From Clostridiales bacterium (GTDB taxonomy: Bacteria > Bacillota_A > Clostridia > Christensenellales > CAG-917), in NCBI GenBank assembly GCA_031282095.1, contig JAITEJ010000070.1, positions 1-7,442 of the forward strand: DNA of 7,442 bases, in the 5' to 3' direction. Position 1 is the stretch's first letter. Every line of letters starts with the position of its first letter. A program made the position numbers and the translations under genes. Positions 1 to 5,308 of the stretch are shown one piece after another. The notes below the pieces were generated by a model. It was not told the DNA's origin, did no database searches, and worked only from the letters and a program-made list of their open reading frames with translations.

Positions 1-62
1 ACTATGCCGCGTTTTTTTTCAAGCGATTTACAAGCGTATGAAACTATGCCGCGGATTTTTCT

Positions 63-163
63 TAACTCAATCTCCGATAACGATTAATAAGGCTTTTATT
101 AAGTCAATCGCCGGCGGCGACAATCTAAGCCTTTATTAAACGAATCTATCTTTAATTGAGTTA
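63..163. repeat. Long imperfect palindrome (large potential stem-loop)
   Basis: Several nested complementary blocks share nearly one centre. TAACTCAAT (63-71) pairs with ATTGAGTTA (155-163). GATA (76-79) pairs with TATC (147-150), and CG (81-82) with CG (141-142). TTAATAAGGCTT (84-95) pairs with AAGCC-TTATTAA (127-139, one bulged T at 132), and TCGCC (108-112) with GGCGA (116-120). Together they could fold into one long hairpin of about 100 nt. The ends carry no transposase gene and no obvious target duplication. It may be a MITE-like remnant or an old intergenic hairpin; the sequence does not settle which. Confidence 0.5.
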
Positions 164-225
164 TATTTACTCTCGCCATAGGAACAATGACGGTAAATAA
201 AAGATAAGAGAAAATTTAATCCCGC

Positions 226-272
226 AATGCCGCAATAGTCCATACAATAATGCCGGCAATAGTCCATACAAT
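226..272. repeat. Tandem duplication, two copies of about 23 bp
   Basis: Copy one (226-248) and copy two (249-272) are directly adjacent and identical except for one extra G in the second copy at 255-256. Each begins AATGCCG and ends AGTCCATACAAT. No coding or regulatory role is evident; replication slippage is the simplest origin. Confidence 0.8.
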
Positions 273-323
273 TTCAAACAATGACATACAACAACCTACG
301 GTTTGATAATATGCATAATACCG

Positions 324-349
324 CGCTCCTTTAAGCTTTTCAGGAGGCG
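324..349. other. Hairpin without T-tract
   Basis: CGCTCCT (324-330) pairs with AGGA-G-GCG (342-349) with one bulged G at 346 and an 11-nt loop. Neither side is followed by a T-run, so it does not look like an ordinary intrinsic terminator. It lies about 45 bp upstream of the promoter. Confidence 0.4.
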
Positions 350-393
350 TAAGCAAAAATTTCTCAAAACGCCGTAAATTTTCAAATTAACAC

Positions 394-415
394 TTGACAA
401 TCGGGCGATTGTGAA
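394..415. promoter_or_regulatory. Operator-like palindrome over the -35 box
   Basis: TTGACAATCG and CGATTGTGAA flank a central GG and are inverse complements at 9 of 10 positions (only G396/G413 fails). The element covers the whole -35 hexamer and most of the spacer, a position where a dimeric repressor would block RNA polymerase. No regulator gene is in the window and I do not recognise the motif as that of a known aromatic amino acid regulator. Confidence 0.55.
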
Positions 416-422
416 ATACAAT
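394..422 (+). promoter_or_regulatory. Sigma-A (sigma-70 type) promoter of the aro operon
   Basis: TTGACA at 394-399 is a perfect -35 box. TACAAT at 417-422 is a one-mismatch -10 box. The spacer is exactly 17 bp. Transcription would start near 429, about 100 nt before the leader peptide and about 335 nt before aroF. This is the best promoter I see in the window, and nothing comparable occurs between the downstream genes, so it probably drives at least aroF through aroC. Confidence 0.85.
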
Positions 423-467
423 ACACATATAAAACGGTGTTTTGAGAAGCGTTTCCTGTACCCCTTG

Positions 468-517
468 CGGATTTAATCCGAATCGGCGGACGACGGGAGC
501 GGCGCAACTCCGACCGA
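468..517 (+). other. Two hairpins in the 5' leader RNA
   Basis: The first hairpin is CGGAT (468-472), loop TTA, ATCCG (476-480). The second, stronger one pairs TCGGCGGA (483-490) with TCCG-A-CCGA (509-517), 8 bp with one bulged A. The second ends at the purine stretch GAGAG (516-520) that is the only ribosome binding site candidate for the leader peptide, so it may modulate leader translation. This is read from complementarity only. Confidence 0.5.
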
Positions 518-530
518 GAGAACAAACCTT

Positions 531-587
531 ATGAAAAAGAACTTTGCTTTTTACGCGTACTTTTACTTTACGACCTTTAGGGCGTAA
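531..587 (+). CDS. Phe/Tyr-rich leader peptide of the aro operon attenuator
   Basis: The 18-codon frame reads MKKNFAFYAYFYFTTFRA and stops with TAA. Eight of 18 residues are aromatic: Phe at 5, 7, 11, 13 and 16 (all TTT), Tyr at 8, 10 and 12 (all TAC). There is no Trp codon. It lies about 100 nt after the predicted transcription start and is followed within 70 nt by an intrinsic terminator, the arrangement of pheA- and trp-type leader peptides. Its role would be to measure charged tRNA-Phe and tRNA-Tyr: a ribosome stalled at 543-569 leaves 597-604 free to form the antiterminator, while one that reaches the stop at 587 covers it and allows termination. The ribosome binding site (GAGAG, 516-520) is weak and rather far from the start. 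The peptide itself probably has no function after synthesis. Confidence 0.85.
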   Translation: MKKNFAFYAYFYFTTFRA

Positions 588-636
588 TATTTTCGTGCGG
601 TTTTAAGCGAAGTAACAGAGAGAAAGTCAGAGCCGC
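558..636 (+). promoter_or_regulatory. Alternative 1:2 and 2:3 (antiterminator) pairings of the attenuator
   Basis: Antiterminator: GCGGTTTT (597-604) pairs with AGAGCCGC (629-636), eight consecutive pairs including two G-U, which uses up the left arm of the terminator at 631-655. Competing protector pairing inside the leader peptide: TACTT (558-562) with AAGTA (610-614), CTT (566-568) with AAG (605-607), and ACC (573-575) with GGT (599-601), interrupted by internal loops. The first helix is clear; the second is weaker and should be treated as a candidate. Confidence 0.6.
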
Positions 637-655
637 CTGCATGGGCGGTTTTTTT
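631..655 (+). terminator. Rho-independent terminator (attenuator) before aroF
   Basis: CCGCC (633-637) pairs with GGCGG (644-648). The stem can extend inward with T638-G643 and outward with A631-T650 and G632-T649. The loop is GCAT, and a run of seven T (649-655) follows at once. It sits between the promoter and aroF with no gene ended by it except the leader peptide, as expected of an attenuator. Its left arm is also the target of the 597-604 antiterminator segment. Confidence 0.88.
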
Positions 656-660
656 ATTTA

Positions 661-696
661 CAGCCGCATAAAGCATGGACAAACGAAAAGCGGCTG
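661..696 (+). other. Second perfect hairpin between attenuator and aroF
   Basis: CAGCCGC (661-667) and GCGGCTG (690-696) are perfect 7-bp complements around a 22-nt loop. The downstream sequence has a broken T-rich stretch (GCTTTTATCTTATC, 701-714) rather than a clean T-tract, so terminator activity is doubtful. The right arm GCGGCT could also pair with AGCCGC at 631-636, the left part of the attenuator stem. Confidence 0.5.
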
Positions 697-762
697 GTAA
701 GCTTTTATCTTATCGGAAATCTATACTCAAACGCGGCACGGCGGCAAAGAGGTGCAAAAAAT

Positions 763-1776
763 ATGATAGTAATAATCAAGAACAACCAGGAAGAAAAACA
801 GGTAAACAACCTAATCAAGTGGATTAAAAGTCTCGGACTTGCGGTCAACGTCAGCAAGGGCGAAAGCTCAACGGTGTTGGGGCTTATAGGCGACACCTCT
901 AAGGTGGACATGGAGCTTATAGCCTCGCTGGACATAGTTGAGGGCGTAAAGCGCATTCAAGAGCCTTTTAAGAACGTCAACCGCAAGTTTCATCCGCAGG
1001 ATACGGTGGTGGATGTAAACGGCTGTAAGTTCGGCGGCGGTTATTTTCAGGTTATAGCGGGACCGTGTTCGGTGGAATCGGATGAACAGATTATCGGCAT
1101 CGCGCGGGCGGTAAAAGCGGCGGGAGCGACGATTTTGAGAGGAGGAGCCTTCAAACCGCGTTCAAGCCCCTATTCCTTTCAGGGTTTAGGCGGCAGCGGG
1201 CTTGACTTGCTGTTCAAGGCGCGAGAGGCGACGGGGATGCCGATTATCACAGAGATAGTCGACGTGCGTCACCTTGATCTGTTCCGCGACGTGGACATAA
1301 TTCAGATAGGCGCGCGCAACATGCAGAACTTCGAACTTCTGAAGGAGCTCGGACGCACTAAAAAGCCGGTTCTTTTGAAACGCGGGCTTGCCGCCACTAT
1401 CGAGGAATGGCTTATGAGCGCGGAATATATCATGGCAGGCGGTAATTCGGAAATCATACTCTGCGAACGCGGCATCAGGACTTTCGAGCCGTACACAAGG
1501 AATACTCTTGATTTGTCGGCGATTCCGGTTGTACGGGAGCTGACTCACTTGCCCGTAATAGTCGATCCGTCACATGCGTCAGGGCTTTCCCGCCTTGTGC
1601 CGCCGCTATCTCTCGCCTCGGTGGGCGTCGGTTGCGACGGACTTATAATCGAGGTGCATAACGATCCGATGCACGCCAAATCAGACGGCGCGCAGTCGCT
1701 GAAGCCGGAGCAGTTCGCGGATCTCATGGCAAAAATAAAGCCGTTGACGGATATAGTGGGCAAGCGTATTTTTTAG
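763..1776 (+). CDS. aroF: 3-deoxy-7-phosphoheptulonate synthase (DAHP synthase), type I-beta with regulatory domain
   Basis: Condenses phosphoenolpyruvate and erythrose-4-phosphate to DAHP, the first step of the shikimate pathway, in the cytoplasm. At 337 residues it is almost the length of the T. maritima enzyme, which it closely resembles. Residues 1-70 form the ferredoxin-like domain (MIVIIKN..., VSKG at 30-33) that binds Tyr/Phe in that enzyme. The TIM barrel follows: AGPCSVES (99-106), LRGGAFKPRSSPYSFQGLG (125-143), QIGARNMQNF (181-190), PVLLKRG (202-208), ILCERGIRTFE (232-242) and IVDPSH (266-271). Expected metal ligands are Cys102, His271, Glu297 and Asp308, matching the T. maritima positions as I remember them. 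The start is fixed by that N-terminus and by AGAGGTG at 748-754, 8 nt away. It is the first structural gene after the attenuator. Residue 29 is Asn where I recall a Tyr-contacting His in T. maritima. Confidence 0.96.
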   Translation: MIVIIKNNQEEKQVNNLIKWIKSLGLAVNVSKGESSTVLGLIGDTSKVDMELIASLDIVEGVKRIQEPFKNVNRKFHPQDTVVDVNGCKFGGGYFQVIAGPCSVESDEQIIGIARAVKAAGATILRGGAFKPRSSPYSFQGLGGSGLDLLFKAREATGMPIITEIVDVRHLDLFRDVDIIQIGARNMQNFELLKELGRTKKPVLLKRGLAATIEEWLMSAEYIMAGGNSEIILCERGIRTFEPYTRNTLDLSAIPVVRELTHLPVIVDPSHASGLSRLVPPLSLASVGVGCDGLIIEVHNDPMHAKSDGAQSLKPEQFADLMAKIKPLTDIVGKRIF

Positions 1777-1862
1777 CGGTAGGCACAATTACGCGTTTCA
1801 TACAAGCAGCCGTCGGCTTGAGAATAAGCGCAAAACGGAAACGGCGCGACCGCGACGAACAT

Positions 1863-2750
1863 ATGGACATGAAAATAGGAATAATAGGGTTGGGCTTAAT
1901 AGGCGGTTCACTCGGGCGCGCGATAAAGAAGAAAACGCGGCACACGGTTTTCGCTTGCGACAACGACTCGGCGGCTATGCTGAAAGGCGCGTTGCTTAAC
2001 GCATACGATGAGGAGCTGACCGCGGAGAACGCGACGGAACTGGACGTTCTTATTTCCGCGGTATATCCGTCGGCGTTTGAAAGCGCCGTCGCCGTGTTTC
2101 TGCCTCTTTTGAAAAGCGGCGCGATTGTATTGGACAGCGGCGGCAATAAACGCGGCGCCGTGGCCATAATGCGCAAAATGTCCGAGAAACGAGATGATTT
2201 ACACTTTTTCGGAGCGCATCCGATGGCGGGACGGGAGTTCTCCGGCGTCGCGCATTCCACGCCGGGACTATTTGAAAACAGTACGGTGCTGTTGGTGCCG
2301 CTCGGCGCTCCCATAGAGGCGCTGTCGTCGGTGAAGCGATTGTTTTTGGATTTTGGTTGCGAGGGCGCGGTTATCACAACCGCGGAGGAACACGACAGAA
2401 TAATATCATACACGTCGCAGTTGGCGCACATAGTGTCCGGCGCGTATATCAAAAACGATATCGCCGCCGAGCATTACGGCTTTTCGGCGGGCAGTTTTCG
2501 CGACATGACCAGAGTGGCGCGGCTGAACCCGGATATGTGGACGGAACTGCTGTTGGAAAACAGAGGCAATCTGATAGAAAATCTTGATATATTCGCCGCG
2601 CGCATAAACGAGTATCGAAATGCACTCGCGGAAGGCGACGCCGGGGAATTGAAGCGTTTGCTTACGGAAGGCAGCGATATGAAGGTACGGGTTGAGAGCA
2701 ACAGAAGACAAAAGCTTTCCGCCCGCATCGAAGGAAAACGAGAGGAATAA
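1863..2750 (+). CDS. tyrA: Prephenate dehydrogenase
   Basis: Oxidatively decarboxylates prephenate to 4-hydroxyphenylpyruvate, the tyrosine branch. From the ATG at 1863 it has 295 residues. The Rossmann motif GLGLIGGS is at 9-16, with Asp33 at the end of the second strand, which favours NAD over NADP. GAHPMAGRE (117-125) contains the conserved prephenate-site His119. EEHDRIISYTSQLAHIVS (175-192) and SFRDMTRVARLNPDMW (211-226) are the family's helical-domain motifs. The C-terminus ends soon after the helical domain, so there is no ACT domain and feedback control probably acts elsewhere. ATG at 1869 (MKIGIIG) is as likely a start; the in-frame TTG at 1818 is less likely. None has a good ribosome binding site, and the 86-bp gap after aroF holds a small hairpin (1803-1820). 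The stop lies 7 bp before aroB, suggesting translational coupling. Confidence 0.94.
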   Translation: MDMKIGIIGLGLIGGSLGRAIKKKTRHTVFACDNDSAAMLKGALLNAYDEELTAENATELDVLISAVYPSAFESAVAVFLPLLKSGAIVLDSGGNKRGAVAIMRKMSEKRDDLHFFGAHPMAGREFSGVAHSTPGLFENSTVLLVPLGAPIEALSSVKRLFLDFGCEGAVITTAEEHDRIISYTSQLAHIVSGAYIKNDIAAEHYGFSAGSFRDMTRVARLNPDMWTELLLENRGNLIENLDIFAARINEYRNALAEGDAGELKRLLTEGSDMKVRVESNRRQKLSARIEGKREE

Positions 2751-2757
2751 AAAAACT

Positions 2758-3813
2758 ATGAACGATGAAATTATTACCGTAAAAGTCGCGGCTTCAAAGA
2801 ATTACGACGTAGTGATAGGACGGGGAATACTTCCTCACGTGGGAAAATACGTCGCGGATTTAGGAAATATTGACAAGGTCGCCATAGTCGCCGACGACAA
2901 CGTGGACGCGTTATATTCGGACGTCGCGGAAAGATCGCTGCGCGAAAGCGGACTTAAAACAATCAAAACGGTATTTAAAAGCGGAGAAAAAAACAAAACT
3001 ATGTCCACGGTCGCCAAGATTACCGAGGATTTCGCGAAAGGAGGTCTTTCACGGGCAAGTCTCGTGCTTGCCTTAGGCGGCGGCGTAACGGGGGATACGG
3101 CGGGTTTTGCCGCCGGCATATATATGCGCGGCATAAGGTATGCGCAGGTTCCCACCACGTTGCTTGCGGCGATAGATTCCTCCGTCGGCGGCAAAACCGG
3201 GGTGAATTTGCGTTCCGGCAAGAATTTGGCGGGTCTGTTCAATCAACCCGAGCTGGTGTTCACGGATACGGCTGTCTTTAAAACCCTGCCCGACGTTCAA
3301 CTGTTGAACGGCATAGGCGAGGGCATAAAATACGCGGTTTTAGACGGCGGTGAGATTTTTGATATTTTGAAATCCGGGTTTACGGAGGACAACGCGGCGC
3401 GTTTCACGGAACTTTGCGTCGGCTATAAGCGCGACGTCGTGGAAGCGGACGAACGGGAACACGGAGTACGTAAGCTGCTGAACCTGGGGCATACTGTCGC
3501 CCACTCGATCGAGAAATTGAGCCGCTATACGGCGCCTCACGGACTGGCGGTGGCATCCGGCTTAAGGTTTATGTCGGAAGCGTGCGTGAGACGCGGCTTT
3601 TTGCAGGCGTCCGAGTGCGCGCGCATAGCCGCGCTTATGGATAAATACGGCTTAGGCGGCGACTTCGGTTACAAAACCTCCGATCTCATCCGCGAGATGA
3701 TACACGATAAAAAGCGCGCGGGGGCAAGGATAAGCCTTGTGATCGTAAACGCCGTAGGAAAATGCTCGTATATCTCTGTGGAAACGTCGGTATTAAAGGA
3801 ATTTTTCGCTTAA
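2758..3813 (+). CDS. aroB: 3-dehydroquinate synthase
   Basis: Converts DAHP to 3-dehydroquinate using NAD and a divalent metal; second step of the pathway. The 351 residues are the usual family length. Visible motifs: SGEKNKTM (75-82), ALGGGVTGDTAGFAA (105-119), the long conserved block VPTTLLAAIDSSVGGKTGVN (131-150) and KNLAGLFNQP (155-164). Metal ligands are expected at Glu188 (GIGEGIKY), His245 (NLGHTVAHSIE) and His261 (PHGLAVASG). The ATG at 2758 is preferred: GAGGA (2742-2746) lies 11 nt upstream inside the end of tyrA, and MNDEIITVKV fits the family start. An in-frame TTG at 2692 would add 22 residues that overlap tyrA. Oddity: the family usually has Glu right after the HG of the third ligand motif; here it is Leu263. 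Confidence 0.96.
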   Translation: MNDEIITVKVAASKNYDVVIGRGILPHVGKYVADLGNIDKVAIVADDNVDALYSDVAERSLRESGLKTIKTVFKSGEKNKTMSTVAKITEDFAKGGLSRASLVLALGGGVTGDTAGFAAGIYMRGIRYAQVPTTLLAAIDSSVGGKTGVNLRSGKNLAGLFNQPELVFTDTAVFKTLPDVQLLNGIGEGIKYAVLDGGEIFDILKSGFTEDNAARFTELCVGYKRDVVEADEREHGVRKLLNLGHTVAHSIEKLSRYTAPHGLAVASGLRFMSEACVRRGFLQASECARIAALMDKYGLGGDFGYKTSDLIREMIHDKKRAGARISLVIVNAVGKCSYISVETSVLKEFFA

Positions 3814-3897
3814 AACACCTCATCGGTTATAATACCGGTTATACGCGTACGGTTATGCCGAAGGGAATTTATCTATTGAAAATAAGGAGTTTTTCGC
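3814..3897 (+). other. aroB-aroA spacer with three CGGTTAT copies
   Basis: CGGTTAT occurs at 3824-3830, 3836-3842 and 3850-3856, spaced 12 and 14 bp. The first copy overlaps a TATAAT (3828-3833), but no fitting -35 box exists 16-18 bp upstream, so I do not call a promoter. The ribosome binding site AAGGAG (3884-3889) of aroA closes the spacer. Confidence 0.5.
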
Positions 3898-5205
3898 ATG
3901 AATGCGATTGTTAAGCCGGGATTTGTGTCCGGCGCGACGGAGGTAATAACATCCAAATCCTTTGCGCACCGCGCTTTGATCTGCGCCGCGCTCGCTTCGC
4001 TTAACGGCGGCGAATCCGTATTAAGGGGCGTGAACGACAGCGACGACGTGAACGCAACCATAGGCGTCCTTACGGCTCTGGGTTTTGTCTTAGAGAGAAC
4101 GGGCGGCACGGTAGCCGTAAAGGCGGCGGATAAGGAAAGTTTGAAACAAAACGCCGTCGCGGATTGCCGAGAAAGCGGTTCCACCCTGCGTTTTATGCTT
4201 CCCGTGACCGCGGCTTTGGGAATAAACGCCAAGATTATCGGCACCGAAAAGTTGCTGAGCCGTCCTACGGAAGATCTTTTGCGCGCGATAAACGCCCACG
4301 GAGTTTCCGTCGAAAAAGGCGGTAAGGGTATAAGCCTTTCAGGAAAGCTGTCCGGCGGGACGTTTGAAATTAAAGGTGACGTCAGTTCGCAGTTTATAAC
4401 GGGACTTCTTCTTGCCTCGCCGCTGACGGGCGGCGCCGAGATAAGGATAACCGGGGAGCTTGTGTCCGCCGACTACATTCTTCTGACCGGGCAGGTAATG
4501 TCACATTTCGGCGTCGCGGTCGAAGCCGAAAACAACGTATTTACAGTGCGAAACGGCTGCGGATACCGCTCGGCGGCGCTTTCCGTGGAAGCCGATTGGT
4601 CGAACGCGGCGTTTCCGTTGGTCGCGGGGGCAATCGCGGGGACGGACAAAGGCGTAGTCGTTCTGAACACCTCGGATTCGGCGCAAGGCGATATTCGCAT
4701 CAAGGACATACTGCGTTCGGCGGGGGCGGTCGTCGAAACGGAAGGGTCGTTTTCGGAATACCGCCGCGCAACGGTCGTAAAGCCGTCGCGTTTGAAGGCT
4801 TTCGTTACGGATGCGGAAAATATTCCCGATATGATACCCGTTCTCGCCGTGCTTGCGGCGAACGCCGAGGGAACAAGCAAAATCACAGGCGTAAACCGTC
4901 TGCGCGAAAAGGAAAGCGACAGACTGGCGGCGATAACCGAAAATCTCACGGCAATGGGCGGCAGAGTTCGCTATGACGGCGAGGTTAAGGGCGGCGCGCT
5001 GTACATAGAAGGCGGCGTAAAACTGAAAGGAGCTGTGTTAAACTCGCATAACGACCATCGGATGGTAATGTCGGCGGCAGTGGCGGCGCTTGCCGCAGAG
5101 GGCGAAACTACGATAATCGGAGCGGAAGCCGTAAATAAATCCTACCCCGGGTTTTTTGATATGATGAAGGCTTTAGGCGCGGATATAACTATAGAAAATC
5201 CTTAA
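3898..5205 (+). CDS. aroA: 3-phosphoshikimate 1-carboxyvinyltransferase (EPSP synthase)
   Basis: Transfers the enolpyruvyl group of PEP to shikimate-3-phosphate; sixth step of the pathway, cytoplasmic. At 435 residues it is of normal length for the two-domain inverse alpha/beta barrel. Motifs in order: ITSKSFAHRA (17-26; Lys20, Ser21 and Arg25 are the substrate-binding set), DCRESGSTLRF (89-99; PEP loop, Gly94 and Arg98), RPTEDL (122-127), SSQF (163-166), IPDMIPVLA (309-317; Asp311 matches the catalytic Asp), NRLREKESDRL (333-343; Lys338, Glu339, Arg342), HNDHRM (384-389) and VNKSYPGFF (412-420; Lys414). The ESGSTLRF form of the PEP loop is one I associate with Clostridia and differs from the NAGTAMRP of E. 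coli. The start is fixed by AAGGAG 8 nt upstream. The 84-bp gap to aroB is compatible with one transcript. Confidence 0.96.
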   Translation: MNAIVKPGFVSGATEVITSKSFAHRALICAALASLNGGESVLRGVNDSDDVNATIGVLTALGFVLERTGGTVAVKAADKESLKQNAVADCRESGSTLRFMLPVTAALGINAKIIGTEKLLSRPTEDLLRAINAHGVSVEKGGKGISLSGKLSGGTFEIKGDVSSQFITGLLLASPLTGGAEIRITGELVSADYILLTGQVMSHFGVAVEAENNVFTVRNGCGYRSAALSVEADWSNAAFPLVAGAIAGTDKGVVVLNTSDSAQGDIRIKDILRSAGAVVETEGSFSEYRRATVVKPSRLKAFVTDAENIPDMIPVLAVLAANAEGTSKITGVNRLREKESDRLAAITENLTAMGGRVRYDGEVKGGALYIEGGVKLKGAVLNSHNDHRMVMSAAVAALAAEGETTIIGAEAVNKSYPGFFDMMKALGADITIENP

Positions 5206-5216
5206 ACGAACGTAAA

Positions 5217-5236
5217 ATCAGCCGCGCCGGACTGAT
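5217..5236 (+). other. Hairpin in the aroA-aroC spacer
   Basis: ATCAG-CCG (5217-5224) pairs with CGG-A-CTGAT (5228-5236): eight pairs, one bulged A, 3-nt loop. No T-tract follows, so it is not an intrinsic terminator. It could stabilise or punctuate the mRNA just after aroA. The rest of the 5206-5308 spacer shows nothing I recognise. Confidence 0.45.
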
Positions 5237-5308
5237 CCATGTAAAGTACGCGATAAAACGCAAATACGTTTAAACCTACGGAATAAGCCGATAAACATAA
5301 AATTGAGT

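Larger units (their letters stand above)
1..393. other. AT-rich non-coding region upstream of the operon promoter
   Basis: I see no open reading frame with a plausible ribosome binding site here on either strand. The stretch is AT-rich compared with the genes and dense in small repeats: ACTATGCCGCG occurs at 1-11 and 43-53, a long imperfect palindrome lies at 63-163, a tandem duplication at 226-272 and a hairpin at 324-349. A run of eight T at 12-19 directly follows GCCGCG and could be the tail of a terminator whose stem lies left of the window, but that cannot be judged from here. The gene upstream is not visible. Confidence 0.7.
361..448. repeat. Outer inverted repeat bracketing the operon promoter
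   Basis: TTCTCAAAACGCCG (361-374) is the inverse complement of CGGTGTTTTGAGAA (435-448) at 13 of 14 positions (the exception is a G/T pair at 371/438), and 375/434 extends the match by one. The arms lie on either side of the promoter, and the symmetry centre (404.5) equals that of the inner palindrome at 394-415. Only the right arm would be transcribed, so this is more likely a DNA-level signal than an RNA hairpin. It could be a pair of protein-binding sites that loop the promoter, or termini of an old insertion. Its role is inferred only. Confidence 0.6.

Noticed and set aside
50..59. Inverse match of CGCGGATTTT to the start of the 56-bp repeat
   Set aside because: Ten bases only, with no extension on either side; chance is sufficient.
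430..762. T-box riboswitch in the aroF leader
   Set aside because: I looked for the conserved T-box sequence and the long stem I with a specifier loop. Neither is present, while a Phe/Tyr-rich leader peptide and a competing terminator explain the leader.
675..830. Open frame from ATG 675 overlapping the start of aroF
   Set aside because: It has no ribosome binding site, runs out of frame into aroF, and its lysine/arginine-rich translation resembles no protein I know.
1186..1763. Minus-strand open frames inside aroF, and similar ones under tyrA, aroB, aroA and aroC
   Set aside because: They are antisense or shifted shadows of genes with clear motifs over their whole length.
2692..2757. Upstream TTG start for aroB overlapping tyrA
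   Set aside because: The extra 22 residues do not fit the family N-terminus, and the ATG at 2758 has a ribosome binding site and follows the tyrA stop by 7 bp.
3805..3833. Internal promoter before aroA using TATAAT at 3828-3833
   Set aside because: No recognisable -35 hexamer lies 16-18 bp upstream.
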